Of a stretch of 64,000 nt of DNA, positions 8,622 to 18,175 are shown piece after piece. The notes beneath the pieces are model-generated. The model was not told the origin of the DNA, searched no databases, and saw only the letters and a program-made list of their open reading frames with translations. Origin of the DNA: Paraferrimonas sp. SM1919 (lineage in GTDB: Bacteria; Pseudomonadota; Gammaproteobacteria; Enterobacterales; Shewanellaceae); the NCBI RefSeq assembly GCF_010993985.1, contig NZ_WINH01000005.1, positions 128,011 to 192,010 of the forward strand, given 5' to 3'. Numbering within the stretch: position 1 is the stretch's first letter; every line of letters starts with the position of its first letter. The translations under genes were made by a program, and so were the position numbers.

Positions 8622-9041
8622 CTAAAACTTGACTGATTGGCGGTTTGTTTTTTTCTGACTCTGTTGTGATTTAGTTTCCAAGCGCCGTCTTTGGGAACTT
8701 TTTGTGGGCTTGGTCGCGACTCTTTTTTTCGTAACAACCATTGCCTTAGTAATGATCTCGGCAAGGGTAGCCAGTGCCTGCTGTCTATTTTTCAATTGAG
8801 TTCGATGACTTTGGGATTTTATTATAATGACACCATCTGAAGTCAGATGATGGTCCTTACTTGCCAGTATTTTGATCTTATATGCTGAAGGCAAACCACT
8901 ACTATTGACATCAAACCTTAAATGGATGGCTGTTGAAACCTTATTAACATTCTGTCCACCAGCACCCTGAGCTCGAATCGCCGTGATTTGACATTCCCAG
9001 TCATGAATGGCGACATTATTTGATAATGTGATTAACTTCAT
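8622..9041 (-). CDS. arfB: Alternative ribosome-rescue factor, peptidyl-tRNA hydrolase ArfB
   Basis: ArfB (YaeJ) enters the empty mRNA channel of stalled ribosomes and hydrolyses peptidyl-tRNA through a GGQ motif. Here the motif is intact (RAQGAGGQNVNKVSTAIHLR, about residues 22-41). The basic tail after residue 100 (KKRVATKPTKSSQRRRLETK) matches the helix that inserts into the mRNA tunnel. At 139 aa it matches the E. coli length. I chose ATG at 9041 (MKLITLSNNVAI), aligned to the E. coli start; a TTG two codons upstream is also open. The gene is convergent with the DUF2189 gene. Confidence 0.92.
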   Translation of the reverse strand: MKLITLSNNVAIHDWECQITAIRAQGAGGQNVNKVSTAIHLRFDVNSSGLPSAYKIKILASKDHHLTSDGVIIIKSQSHRTQLKNRQQALATLAEIITKAMVVTKKRVATKPTKSSQRRRLETKSQQSQKKTNRQSVKF

Positions 9042-9127
9042 ACACAAATGCTTACTTAAATATACTTAAGCGCTATAATAACAAATATTTAGGCAATCAC
9101 AGCCTAAAGTGACACTAGGATTGATTA

Positions 9128-9478
9128 ATGATCGCACCCCAAGCCAGTTCAGATCCTGAATTAAGGTTAAAACATTTACTTAATGCCGTTAAAGCATCCA
9201 ACAAGATTTGGATCCTTACCGATGCGGATGGTTGTATGATGTTGAATACAGAAGACGAAGATTGTGTTCCTATTTGGCCAAGTGAAGAAACCGCTAAGAC
9301 TTTCGCTATAGATGAATGGCAACACTGTCAGCCACAACAAATTTCGGTTGCTAAATGGAAGAGTCGTTGGAGTTATGGTTTGGCGGATGACGAGCTTGCC
9401 ATCGTCATCCACCCAGATTCTGAAGGTAACGGTGTTATATTAGATCCATTAGAATTTGACCAACTACTTCCAAAATAA
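9128..9478 (+). CDS. DUF2750 domain-containing protein
   Basis: A 116-aa cytoplasmic acidic protein. The central stretch WILTDADGCMMLNTEDEDC followed by VPIWPSEETAKTFA is the pattern I recognise from DUF2750, a family of uncharacterised small proteins common in gammaproteobacteria. AGGA lies 8 bases before the ATG. It precedes yibL by 18 bp and the pair ends at a strong terminator, so they are likely co-transcribed. Function unknown. Confidence 0.8.
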   Translation: MIAPQASSDPELRLKHLLNAVKASNKIWILTDADGCMMLNTEDEDCVPIWPSEETAKTFAIDEWQHCQPQQISVAKWKSRWSYGLADDELAIVIHPDSEGNGVILDPLEFDQLLPK

Positions 9479-9496
9479 ACGTTTTCAGGAAAGCAA

Positions 9497-9853
9497 ATGA
9501 CTATTAAAAATAATTTACAGGCTCTATACGATAAATTGGAAAAATCTCGTCGCAAGTTAACAGCAGCAAACGATCGTGGTGACAAAGCAAGCAGTATTCA
9601 ATTTACTCTAGAAATCAAACAACTTACTAAAGAGATTGAATCCAATAAGCAAAAGCAAAGCCGTGACTTAGGGGATAAAGCAAACAAAATAATGCAATTG
9701 AAATTTAAACGTGCACTGACTAAGGCTGAGCAAGCCGATATGGGTAAGCTTAAAAAATCAGTACGCGGTCTTGAAGTCGTTCACCCTATGACTAAATTAG
9801 GCAAGCAGATGGGTATTCAAGAAGTAACTGGTTTCGCCCCGACCAAGTTTTAA
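9497..9853 (+). CDS. yibL: YibL-family ribosome-associated protein
   Basis: 118 aa, near the E. coli YibL length. The first 60 residues form a charged coiled coil (LQALYDKLEKSRRKLTAAND). The C-terminal half carries the signature KRALTKAEQADMGKLKKSV and RGLEVVHPMTKLGKQMG, then IQEVTGFAPTKF at the very end, nearly identical in form to E. coli YibL. The E. coli protein co-purifies with ribosomes but its role is not established. AGGA lies 10 bases before the ATG. The gene is followed by a bidirectional terminator shared with the convergent ureohydrolase gene. Confidence 0.92.
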   Translation: MTIKNNLQALYDKLEKSRRKLTAANDRGDKASSIQFTLEIKQLTKEIESNKQKQSRDLGDKANKIMQLKFKRALTKAEQADMGKLKKSVRGLEVVHPMTKLGKQMGIQEVTGFAPTKF

Positions 9854-9872
9854 TAAAAAATTAAATACAAAT

Positions 9873-9898
9873 AAAAGGTCAGCAGTTGCTGACCTTTT
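9873..9898. terminator. Bidirectional rho-independent terminator between yibL and the ureohydrolase gene
   Basis: A perfect 12-bp inverted repeat (AAAAGGTCAGCA and TGCTGACCTTTT) with a 2-nt centre and T runs on both strands. It serves both convergent genes. Confidence 0.9.
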
Positions 9899-9917
9899 TT
9901 ATCATTACTAAATGAGA

Positions 9918-11057
9918 TTAGAACTCAATATTACGACCGAAGTTCATTGGCCATTTAGTTGGGTTTTTCTTGTCTTCACGGATATGACGACATTCTGCAA
10001 GCCATACTAAGAACTCCCAACCAAACGCTGCTGTTAATAGCGCGTCTTTTTCATCATCGTTCTTTTGTGGAGCAAACTCGGCAATATCCGCACCCACTAA
10101 GTTAATGCGCTTAGTGGCTCGAAGTTTACGGAAAATATCGTAATACATTCGAGCAGACACACCAAATGGATCTGGGCTAGAGTTAGCACTGTGATCCAAC
10201 ATATCAAGCCCATCAAGATCGAACGTTAGATAAACCGGACGACCATCACCCATTTTCTCAAGGATAACATCGACAATATGATCAACACCTAGATCATATA
10301 TCTCATCAGCAAGATAAAAATTGCCACCAACTGCTTTAGCTTTACCCTGTTGAGTTGCACACCAACGCCCACGCATACCTAAACTAACACTGGAAGCTGG
10401 GTTAATCGCCCCTTCAGAAGCTAAGCGCATATACCAGTTGCCAGAGTTGGCTTCGTAATCGAAATCTTTACGGGTAAGCAGATCAAAGTGACCATCAATA
10501 TGAATAAGAGAAATTGGTCCATGTACTTTCGCTAAAGCAGAAGGTCCTGGGTAGGCAATAGTATGATCACCGCCAAAGAAAAATGGCACCGCTTTATGAT
10601 TGATCACCATATCGTCGACAATTTCTTGAGCACTGCGCATTTCTTGATCCAGGTTAAAATGGCCTAGGCCATCCCAATTACCATAATCAATGATATTACA
10701 CAGTTCAAATGGCATAGTACCATCTTGATGAATCAGCCCCATGCCAGTTTTTGAGGCGTCGCGGATCGCATCTGGACCAAATTTGTGTCCTGCAGCATTA
10801 GGGGAACACTTATCCATGGTTAAACCATACATAACGATGTCTGCACCAGAGAGATCATTGACATACGGTGCACCAAAAGCGCCTACATGCTGTTTACCCA
10901 GTAAGCTATAAGCTTCAACGCCCTGTTCGCTCATACGATTTTGCATTGGGCCAAATTCAGCATTGATATAAAAATCAGCATCTGATTTATTCCAAAAGAT
11001 ATCGTAATACTTATCAAGATCTGCTTTAGGAATTTCAATACGTTTAGGTGTGAACAT
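9918..11057 (-). CDS. Ureohydrolase (agmatinase/arginase family)
   Basis: 379 aa, longer than classical agmatinases (about 305). The manganese-site motifs are present: FFFGGDHTIAYP, HIDGHFD (the family's DAHxD with G in place of A) and TFDLDGLDMLD (the family's SFDxDxxDP with the Pro lost). All expected Asp and His ligands can be matched. The N-terminal 80 residues and the C-terminal tail (NPTKWPMNFGRNIEF) are extra and unusual. Substrate is uncertain: agmatine, arginine, guanidinobutyrate and formiminoglutamate are all possible. A divergent AraC regulator starts about 100 bp away, suggesting inducible expression. Confidence 0.75.
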   Translation of the reverse strand: MFTPKRIEIPKADLDKYYDIFWNKSDADFYINAEFGPMQNRMSEQGVEAYSLLGKQHVGAFGAPYVNDLSGADIVMYGLTMDKCSPNAAGHKFGPDAIRDASKTGMGLIHQDGTMPFELCNIIDYGNWDGLGHFNLDQEMRSAQEIVDDMVINHKAVPFFFGGDHTIAYPGPSALAKVHGPISLIHIDGHFDLLTRKDFDYEANSGNWYMRLASEGAINPASSVSLGMRGRWCATQQGKAKAVGGNFYLADEIYDLGVDHIVDVILEKMGDGRPVYLTFDLDGLDMLDHSANSSPDPFGVSARMYYDIFRKLRATKRINLVGADIAEFAPQKNDDEKDALLTAAFGWEFLVWLAECRHIREDKKNPTKWPMNFGRNIEF

Positions 11058-11157
11058 TTATACATCCATTGTTTTAATTATTTTCACAGACAGTTTACCT
11101 CTAGATAACAATTCAATATAATGACTTTTGCGGACACTAGAGTGACATTTCAGGCCA

Positions 11158-12120
11158 ATGCAATCATTAAATCAATTCCATCAAGAAGAAAACTTTATCA
11201 AGCACACCATCAAATATTTACAAGCAATTTTTGCTGACTCTTCTACATTATCTTCAATAAATGCAGAACATTTAGTCGATTTTAGTTCTTTATTACAGAA
11301 GGTAGATTTAATTACCACACAATTAAAAATTCCAGAAGTTGGCCTGCTATTAGGTAAGCAACGTAAACTGGATGATATGGGCTTACTGGCTTTTGGTATG
11401 CGCTCGTGTAAGAATTTACAGCAAGCCTTAGAGTACAGCCTACACTTCCCTAAAATGGCTGAATTATATGCAAAGATACAACTGTCGTTTGATGGTGAAT
11501 ATGCTTATATTGAAGTGACCAACCAAGCACCAATAGTCTTAGTCAATGACATCAGTATTGATGATTGCTTAGTACATTATTATTACGGGATCTTAAACCT
11601 AATTGACGTCAATCCAACCCATATACAGGTGCTACTTACTAGCCAAGATCCAGCCAAAATAAGCCAATACAGGCAATACCTAGATACCCACCCTATTATT
11701 AATAGCAGCAAAAATGCACTAAGATTTCCTCAACAATGGTTGTCTAAAAAAATCACTAGCAATATCAATATCCAAACTGAACAGTTAGATGATACTGAAG
11801 ATGGATCTTTGATCGCAGAAATAAGATTAGAGCTTTTGAGACACTTAGGCGGTGAGTTGCCAAGTTTAGAAAAAATTGCAGCAAAATATAATGTCAGCAG
11901 TCGCACCTTAAGAAGAATGCTCGCCGATGAATCGACTAATTACAAAAAGTTAGTATTAGATTTTCGGATTGCGGTCGCGAAGCTCTACCTAGAACAATCC
12001 AAACTCGATGTCTTAAGTATCTCAATATTATTAGGATACCAAAGCCCTGCTCCATTTTTTCGTGCATTTAAACGAGAAACTCAGCAGAGCCCATCTAGTT
12101 ATCGATCAAGCATCCATTAA
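11158..12120 (+). CDS. AraC-family transcriptional regulator with arabinose-binding-like N-terminal domain
   Basis: 320 aa. Residues 15-205 resemble the N-terminal domain of the OruR/ArgR-type AraC subgroup ([33 protein letters not shown] reads like its conserved core, split here around residue 75-95). The C-terminal 100 residues hold two helix-turn-helix motifs ([20 protein letters not shown] and [20 protein letters not shown]) and the typical QSPSSYR ending. It is divergent from the ureohydrolase gene and probably controls it; in pseudomonads relatives of this subgroup control arginine or ornithine catabolism. Its last 15 bp overlap the 3' end of convergent tdk. Confidence 0.85.
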   Translation: MQSLNQFHQEENFIKHTIKYLQAIFADSSTLSSINAEHLVDFSSLLQKVDLITTQLKIPEVGLLLGKQRKLDDMGLLAFGMRSCKNLQQALEYSLHFPKMAELYAKIQLSFDGEYAYIEVTNQAPIVLVNDISIDDCLVHYYYGILNLIDVNPTHIQVLLTSQDPAKISQYRQYLDTHPIINSSKNALRFPQQWLSKKITSNINIQTEQLDDTEDGSLIAEIRLELLRHLGGELPSLEKIAAKYNVSSRTLRRMLADESTNYKKLVLDFRIAVAKLYLEQSKLDVLSISILLGYQSPAPFFRAFKRETQQSPSSYRSSIH

Positions 12121-12684
12121 TTGACGATAATGTTTACGGCATAAGGATTCATAGACGTCGTTGCCTCCAATAGCAATTTGCTCCCCTCCTTTTACAGCAT
12201 CTCCTTGCTCATTTAAGCGCACGACCATGGATGCTTTGCGGCCGCAATGACAGATGCTTTTTAATTCAATAAGTTTATCAGCCCATGCTAACAAGTATTG
12301 GCTACCACTAAATAATTCACCTAAAAAATCGGTGCGTAAGCCATAGCACAACACAGGGATATTCATGTGGTCTACAATATGAACCAATTGTAAAACTTGA
12401 GTCTTTGACAGAAATTGAGATTCATCAACCAGCAAACAATCAACAGCACGTTCACTGTTTAACGTTTTAACTATCTCAATAATGTCATCATTACCATTAA
12501 AGATTAACGCATCAGCTTGAATGCCAATTCGGCTGCTGACTTTACCAACGCCATATCTATCATCGATAGCCGCTGTTAGTATTTGAGGATTCATTCCTCT
12601 TTCTTGGTAGTTATAAGCCGATTGTAATAAAGAGGTCGATTTTCCTGCATTCATCGCGGCATAATAAAAATATAACTGAGCCAT
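12106..12684 (-). CDS. tdk: Thymidine kinase
   Basis: 192 aa, typical for type II thymidine kinase, which phosphorylates deoxythymidine with ATP in the salvage pathway. The P-loop AAMNAGKST lies at residues 9-17, a Walker B-like LLVDESQFL near 87, and zinc ligands are seen in CHCGRKA and in CRKH near the end. The ATG at 12684 is the only sensible start. The gene runs antiparallel to the AraC gene with 15-bp tail overlap. Confidence 0.93.
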   Translation of the reverse strand: MAQLYFYYAAMNAGKSTSLLQSAYNYQERGMNPQILTAAIDDRYGVGKVSSRIGIQADALIFNGNDDIIEIVKTLNSERAVDCLLVDESQFLSKTQVLQLVHIVDHMNIPVLCYGLRTDFLGELFSGSQYLLAWADKLIELKSICHCGRKASMVVRLNEQGDAVKGGEQIAIGGNDVYESLCRKHYRQLMDA

Positions 12685-12701
12685 ATATCCTTCTTTTACA
12701 T

Positions 12702-12727
12702 AAAAAAACCTCGGCTAAGAGGCTTTT
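12702..12727 (-). terminator. Weak terminator after the NhaC-type antiporter gene
   Basis: A short GC stem (CCTC with GAGG) extended by A-T pairs lies 20 bp beyond the antiporter stop. On the minus strand it is followed by a run of seven T. The stem is short, so confidence is moderate. Confidence 0.5.
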
Positions 12728-12746
12728 AAAACATCACTACTGGGAT

Positions 12747-14306
12747 TTAACAAACAACGTTTTGTTTGAGCTTGGCAATAATGACCAAAAATACAATACA
12801 ACACATTGCCAGTGCCATTAATACTGACCCAGTGTACCCTAATACAAGGTAACCTGCTACCGAGATAGTTGCCGTCATAAGTGCATAAGGTAATTGTGTC
12901 AAAACATGGTCAATATGATGACAATGGGCACCGGTAGAAGACAAAATCGTGGTATCAGATATCGGCGAACAATGGTCCCCAAATACCGCTCCCGCCAAAA
13001 CCGCAGATAACATAGGTAGCATCAAACTAATATCCGCCGCTGCCGCCATATCTGCGGCAATAGGTAACATTACTCCAAATGTTCCCCAAGATGTGCCTGT
13101 AGCAAAAGCTGCCACACCTGCCAGAAGGAATAAAATGGCTGGTAACATCGCTATTGGTACAGCCTGAGCGGCTAGTGAAGCCATATATTTACCGGTTTGC
13201 ATATCGGAAATAGCTGATGCTATCGTCCAAGCAAATATTAAAATCCATACCGCAGCAAGCATAGAGCGTATACCAGAGATCACTGCGATAAATATGTGTT
13301 TAACATTTTGACTTTGAATTAAAAAAAATAATGCTGTAGCAATAAATCCGATACTTGCTCCATAGAACAATGAAAAGGCGACATTTGTATTCTCGAAAGC
13401 CCCTAATACACTAAATGCTCTTGATTGTGCACTTAACGCATTGGCGCCACTGTGGATCATCAATGCAATAGTGGCAATAACAAGCAAAAAAATCGGCAAA
13501 AACAAGCCTAATTTACTGCCATTGTCACTTTGTGGTAACTCCGTGGCTTCGCCAGGGGGCGTGCCTTTAAGCTCATCAAATAACATACCTTTTTTAGCCG
13601 CTTGTTCTTGCTTGAGCATGGGTCCAATATCGAGCCCCCAATAAACCACCATAAAAAGCAAAGCTAAAGCAAACAGCGCATAAAAATTCATTGGTATCAT
13701 TTGTACAAAAGCATTGAATTGCCCTATTTGCACTAAACCATGAGTTGTTAATAATCCACCGATTAAGGCAATGATATATGCTCCCCAGCTTGAAATGGGA
13801 GAAATCACACAAATGGGTGCTGCAGTAGAGTCAAGAATATAAGCTAATTTTGCTCTTGAAACATAGAAGCGATCAGTGATTGGTCGTGCTACCGCACCGA
13901 CCACTATTGAATTGAAATAGTCATCAATAAAGATAACGATACCGAGTAACATAGTAAGCAACTTAGCATCACGTTTACAACGGATCCTTTCTTTGGCCCA
14001 AGTTGCAAACGCTGCTGTTGCACCGCTAATAGTGATCAACGCAGTGATCATGCCAAGCAATAAAATAAACCCTAGAATGTAAAGTTTATCTAGGTTAAAT
14101 CCTGTATCTTTCCAAATGATTGAACCAAACTGAGACTGCACATACTCGGTACTGTGCACAATATTAAAATTAAACAATAGTAAAGCAGCGAGGATGATAC
14201 CAATCGCTAACGATAACAACACATGGCGACTAACAATCGCTAAGAAAATGGCAATCAGTGGCGGTAACAGTGACATTGCTGAATCGGAATAATTAATCAT
14301 TGACAT
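12747..14306 (-). CDS. Na+/H+ antiporter, NhaC family
   Basis: 519 aa with about 12 membrane helices. The sequence fits the NhaC family: FIDDYFNSIVVGAVARPITDRF near residue 130 (acidic and polar residues inside a helix), APICVISPISSWGAYIIALIGG, and late GTSWGTFGVMLPIA and GDHCSPISDTTILSSTGAHC, the last being a family signature. Such proteins exchange sodium for protons, though some relatives move amino acids such as tyrosine or malate/lactate. A 373-bp AT-rich spacer separates it from divergent hns. Substrate assignment rests on family only. Confidence 0.82.
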   Translation of the reverse strand: MSMINYSDSAMSLLPPLIAIFLAIVSRHVLLSLAIGIILAALLLFNFNIVHSTEYVQSQFGSIIWKDTGFNLDKLYILGFILLLGMITALITISGATAAFATWAKERIRCKRDAKLLTMLLGIVIFIDDYFNSIVVGAVARPITDRFYVSRAKLAYILDSTAAPICVISPISSWGAYIIALIGGLLTTHGLVQIGQFNAFVQMIPMNFYALFALALLFMVVYWGLDIGPMLKQEQAAKKGMLFDELKGTPPGEATELPQSDNGSKLGLFLPIFLLVIATIALMIHSGANALSAQSRAFSVLGAFENTNVAFSLFYGASIGFIATALFFLIQSQNVKHIFIAVISGIRSMLAAVWILIFAWTIASAISDMQTGKYMASLAAQAVPIAMLPAILFLLAGVAAFATGTSWGTFGVMLPIAADMAAAADISLMLPMLSAVLAGAVFGDHCSPISDTTILSSTGAHCHHIDHVLTQLPYALMTATISVAGYLVLGYTGSVLMALAMCCIVFLVIIAKLKQNVVC

Positions 14307-14679
14307 AATTAGTCTTTAAAGAATCCATTGCTGATTCATAGAGTAGTTCAATTTACACTTTTTTACCTTGATGTTTCAAAATTTAAAAAAACATTTGTTT
14401 CACTAATGCAAATTAGGATAAGTTTCCTCTTTTGCATATTGCAGGGTTAGCAGGATAAGAAAGCGTTACCTAAGTTAAAAAGTTATCATTGATGATAATT
14501 ATTCGTAACATTTACAAACAGCTATGCCTGTATTCATCTCTGGAAAATTTAATTAAAAATAATATTAAGGTATATACTAAGTGATATTAGATATTAATTT
14601 AGTAGGGATTAGATTTAAAATTTGTCTTTCCCTGATTTTTTAACTATTATATTTTTAAAATAATTAATAGGAAATCAAC
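14307..14679. promoter_or_regulatory. AT-rich spacer between the antiporter gene and hns, probable divergent promoters
   Basis: 373 bp without a gene. It is very AT-rich with repeated A and T tracts (for instance 14560-14670), as expected for curved DNA bound by H-NS itself. A perfect palindrome lies at 14483-14498. Exact promoters could not be fixed by eye. Confidence 0.5.
14483..14498. promoter_or_regulatory. Perfect palindrome upstream of hns, candidate operator
   Basis: TTATCAT and ATGATAA are exact inverted arms around a 2-bp centre, about 180 bp before the hns start. Symmetry suggests a dimeric regulator, but no specific family is recognised. Confidence 0.35.
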
Positions 14680-15066
14680 ATGTCTGAATTCATCAGTATT
14701 TTGACCCATGGCCGTCGCTTTAAAGCTGCAGTAAAAGATCTATCTTCTAGTGAATTAAAAGAAGTTGCAGAAAAATTAGATAGTGTTATTCAAGCTAAAG
14801 AAAAAGAAGAGCAAGAGCTGCAAGCTTCACAAGCTGAAAAGATTGCTAAAATCGAAGAAATACGCAAACAAATGCAAGAATTAGGATTATCAACTGCCGA
14901 TCTTGATGGCGGTGTAGCTGCACCTAAAAAGCGTGCTCCTAGACCTGCTAAATATGCCATCGATGTCGCTGGCGAGTCTATTACTTGGACAGGCCAAGGT
15001 CGTATGCCTAACGTGTTTAAAGAACAGCTAGATGCTGGTAAATCTTTAGACGATTTCTTGATTTAA
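14680..15066 (+). CDS. hns: H-NS-family nucleoid protein
   Basis: 128 aa. An N-terminal oligomerisation region of charged helices (SSSELKEVAEKLDSVIQAKE, about 20-60) is joined by a flexible linker (AAPKKRAPRPAKYAI) to the C-terminal DNA-binding domain with the core loop TWTGQGRMP and the ending GKSLDDFLI. H-NS silences AT-rich and foreign genes. TAGGAA lies before the ATG. The upstream AT-rich spacer suggests autoregulation. A bidirectional terminator follows. Confidence 0.92.
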   Translation: MSEFISILTHGRRFKAAVKDLSSSELKEVAEKLDSVIQAKEKEEQELQASQAEKIAKIEEIRKQMQELGLSTADLDGGVAAPKKRAPRPAKYAIDVAGESITWTGQGRMPNVFKEQLDAGKSLDDFLI

Positions 15067-15080
15067 CAATGACAATCAAT

Positions 15081-15108
15081 AAAAAAGGCACCGAGTGGTG
15101 CCTTTTTT
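15081..15108. terminator. Bidirectional terminator between hns and the RND permease gene
   Basis: A perfect 12-bp inverted repeat (AAAAAAGGCACC and GGTGCCTTTTTT) with a 4-nt loop and T runs on both strands. Confidence 0.9.
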
Positions 15109-15115
15109 ATTTTAG

Positions 15116-18100
15116 CTAGATTTTAATTCGATAAACTAGCGTGTACATTACCGGTAAAATAATTAAGGTTAATACCGAGGCAAATCCTAAGCCAAAGATA
15201 ATGGTTATTGCCATTGAACCAAAGAAGGCGTCTGTTAATAACGGCAACATCCCCAGCATAGTGGTGATAGCAGCCATAGCGACCGGCCTAACACGACTCA
15301 CTGCTGAATCAACCACCGCAGCAAGCGGGGCTTTGCCAAGGTCTAGCTCAATATTAATTTGTTCTACCAGAACAATACCATTTTTAATTATCATTCCTGT
15401 TAAGCTTAATAAACCCAACAATGCCATGAAACTAAACGGAGCATCAAACAGTAATAGTCCCGATACCACACCAATTACCGAAAGAGGCACAGTAAACCAT
15501 ATAACTAAAGGTTGCCTTACTGAGTTAAACAATAATACCGTTATCAAAAACATCGCCAAATAGCCAAGGGGAATCGAACTGAATACTGATTGCTGAGCTT
15601 GGGAGGCTGTTTCATATTCTCCACCCCATTCTAGGGTGTAACCATCAGGTAGTACAATGGCTTCAATTTTCGGCTTTAACCTTTTAAACACTGAGTCAGC
15701 AGTTTCACCTGATCCATTTAGTGGATCTGCATACACCGCAATCATTCGTTTACGGTCCCGGCGCATGATCAGAGGGTTTTCCCACTCGCTATTGAAATTA
15801 CTGACTACTTGGGTAAGTGGCACATAAACATTATTTTCGCTCCACACTTGGATCTTCGCGATACTTGATGCATCAAGTCGCTCGGATTCTGGCGCACGGG
15901 CAACAATTGGCATCAAATGACTGTGTTCTCGATAAACACCAACCACTTTACCAGTGAAATTGAGCAGCAGTGCGTTGTCGATATCACGCTTACTGATCCC
16001 TGTTTCTCTGGCTTGAGCCTGAGCTATTTCTGGTCTTATCACCATGACCTTATTGCGCCAATTGTGCCTAACTCCTGCTGCATTTTGCTCCTGCTCAAAC
16101 ACATTTTTAGCTTGTGCTGCTAATTGTCGCAGCACCTCAGGATCTTCACCGTAAAATCGTGCTTCAATCTTAGCGGCAGGTGATGGACCATTTTCCATAT
16201 ATTTAAAACGAAACTTAGCTTCAGGATAAAAATTTGGAATCGTCTTTTGTAATGCTAAGATCTGCTCTTTAAGCATGGGTAAGTTTTTCATTTTAATGAT
16301 CAACTGCCCATAAGCACTATAGCTTTTCTCTGGAAAATACGGCAGTACAAACCGCTGTGCACCTTGGCCAATGACCGCAGTGACATTTTCAATGCCAATG
16401 TCATTTTGCTGTTGGAGATGCTGTATTCTTTGTTCAATATCCAATAATACTTTTTCAGTATGTAATATATCCGTTCCCTCTGGTAACCATACATCAACAA
16501 AGAAAATTGGTGTATTAGAAGCCGGAAAAAATACATTCTTAACTTTGCTAAAGCCAAAAATAGAAGCCACCAAAATAAAGACCATTAAGATTATCACCAC
16601 TATTCGGTGCTTTAATGAGAAATTTAGAAGGGCTTTATAGGCTGTGAAAATAGCACCTTGATAGGGATCACTGTCATTATCTTCGCTATCTCCATCTTTA
16701 AACATTAAATCCACATAAAATGGTGTTAATGTCATCGCCGTGATCCAACTGATAAATAGAGAAATTAATAATACATAAAATAATGACGCACAGAACTCAC
16801 CTGTTGCGGTATCGGACAAGCCGATTGGGGCAAAAGCGATGATGGCGATGACTGTTGCTCCAAGTAACGGCATTCTTGTTTGTTGGATCACTTTAGTGGC
16901 GGTTTGTAATTTGGTTTGACCACGCTTAAGGCCAATCAATATACCTTCAGTAACCACAATGGCATTATCCACCAACATCCCTAATGCAATAATTAACGCG
17001 CCTAACGAAATTATTTGCAATTCGATTGCCAGTACTTGCATCACGATAAAAGTACCAAGAATAGTAAGCAATAAAACGGCACCCATCAAAATACCGGAAC
17101 GTACGCCCATAAATATCAACAATACCGCCACCACAATAGCAATGGATTGCGCTAGGTTGATAAGAAAACCACTGACGGTTTGTTCGACTTGTGCGCTTTG
17201 ATCATAAAGAGTAATTAGCTCTATCCCTATGGGGCGCTCTGCCTCTAATTGCTGCAATTTTGTGCGTATCAATGCTCCAACCTCAACAACATTAACACCG
17301 CTGCTAAAAGCCACCCCAAGGGAAATGGCAGTTGCTTGGTCGCTGTGATAAATCACGCTCGGTGAGTCCGTTTCGCTTTTATAAACTTTGGCAATATCAC
17401 CTAAACGGATCACTTTTGCAGAACCCGGTGGGCTTATCAACAATTGCTCCATTTGTGCAACACTGGCAAATTCTCCCGTTGGATTGATTCGAATACGATT
17501 ATTAGCGACTAATACTGAACCGGCATTTGACACGCCATTTTGATTGGAAATTTGTCCATAGATATAATCTTGGTTAAGCCCTAAAGCGGCTAATTTCTGC
17601 TGGGATATCTCAACTACTACCTGCTGCTGACGTAGACCTGATAAATTAACTTTCTTGACTCCTTTCACTAGAATCAATTCACGTCGCAATTCATTGGCAT
17701 AATTTTGTAATTCTCGCATTGAATAATCAGCACCGCTGATATTAAACAGCATGCCATACACATCACCAAAATCATCGATAACCTGAGGGCTTTGGACACC
17801 CGGAGGTAGATAGGGTTTAAGATCATTGATTTTTCGTCTAAGCTCATCCCATAGTTGGGGTAACTTATCCGAGGGAACATGCTCTTTTATTTCTACCTGA
17901 ATTTGAGATAAACCGGCACTATTTATGGACGTAATATTTTTTATATTGGGTAATTTTTGAATGGCATCTTCTATTGCTAAGGTAACTTCCTCTTCCACCT
18001 GCTCTGGCGAAGCTCCTGGATACTTAGTGATAACCAATGCCGTCTTAATGGTAAATTCTGGAAATTCTAGCTGGCCTAACTGCAAAAATGACACGCTGCC

Positions 18101-18172
18101 GCCAATTAATAAAATAAGCGTAAACATCCAACTGACCACTTTGTTTTTAATGGCGTATTTAGCAAAATCCAT
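15116..18172 (-). CDS. RND efflux transporter permease
   Basis: 1018 aa, the size of HAE-type RND pumps, with two repeats of six membrane helices and large periplasmic loops. The proton-relay helix reads ALGMLVDNAIVV, where AcrB has LVDDAIVV, so one of the two Asp is Asn, as in several uncharacterised RND subfamilies. The later helix keeps the lysine (GMIIKNGIVLVE). N-terminus MDFAKYAIKNKVVSWMFTLIL fits the first helix. It lies 3 bp after the adaptor gene; no outer-membrane factor is encoded here, so a TolC-like protein elsewhere would complete the pump. Substrates unknown. The divergent LysR gene is the likely regulator. Confidence 0.9.
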   Translation of the reverse strand: MDFAKYAIKNKVVSWMFTLILLIGGSVSFLQLGQLEFPEFTIKTALVITKYPGASPEQVEEEVTLAIEDAIQKLPNIKNITSINSAGLSQIQVEIKEHVPSDKLPQLWDELRRKINDLKPYLPPGVQSPQVIDDFGDVYGMLFNISGADYSMRELQNYANELRRELILVKGVKKVNLSGLRQQQVVVEISQQKLAALGLNQDYIYGQISNQNGVSNAGSVLVANNRIRINPTGEFASVAQMEQLLISPPGSAKVIRLGDIAKVYKSETDSPSVIYHSDQATAISLGVAFSSGVNVVEVGALIRTKLQQLEAERPIGIELITLYDQSAQVEQTVSGFLINLAQSIAIVVAVLLIFMGVRSGILMGAVLLLTILGTFIVMQVLAIELQIISLGALIIALGMLVDNAIVVTEGILIGLKRGQTKLQTATKVIQQTRMPLLGATVIAIIAFAPIGLSDTATGEFCASLFYVLLISLFISWITAMTLTPFYVDLMFKDGDSEDNDSDPYQGAIFTAYKALLNFSLKHRIVVIILMVFILVASIFGFSKVKNVFFPASNTPIFFVDVWLPEGTDILHTEKVLLDIEQRIQHLQQQNDIGIENVTAVIGQGAQRFVLPYFPEKSYSAYGQLIIKMKNLPMLKEQILALQKTIPNFYPEAKFRFKYMENGPSPAAKIEARFYGEDPEVLRQLAAQAKNVFEQEQNAAGVRHNWRNKVMVIRPEIAQAQARETGISKRDIDNALLLNFTGKVVGVYREHSHLMPIVARAPESERLDASSIAKIQVWSENNVYVPLTQVVSNFNSEWENPLIMRRDRKRMIAVYADPLNGSGETADSVFKRLKPKIEAIVLPDGYTLEWGGEYETASQAQQSVFSSIPLGYLAMFLITVLLFNSVRQPLVIWFTVPLSVIGVVSGLLLFDAPFSFMALLGLLSLTGMIIKNGIVLVEQINIELDLGKAPLAAVVDSAVSRVRPVAMAAITTMLGMLPLLTDAFFGSMAITIIFGLGFASVLTLIILPVMYTLVYRIKI

Positions 18173-18175
18173 GCT

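Noticed and set aside
15141..15563. 140-codon antisense frame over the RND permease
   Set aside because: Repetitive shadow of a membrane protein gene; no independent support.
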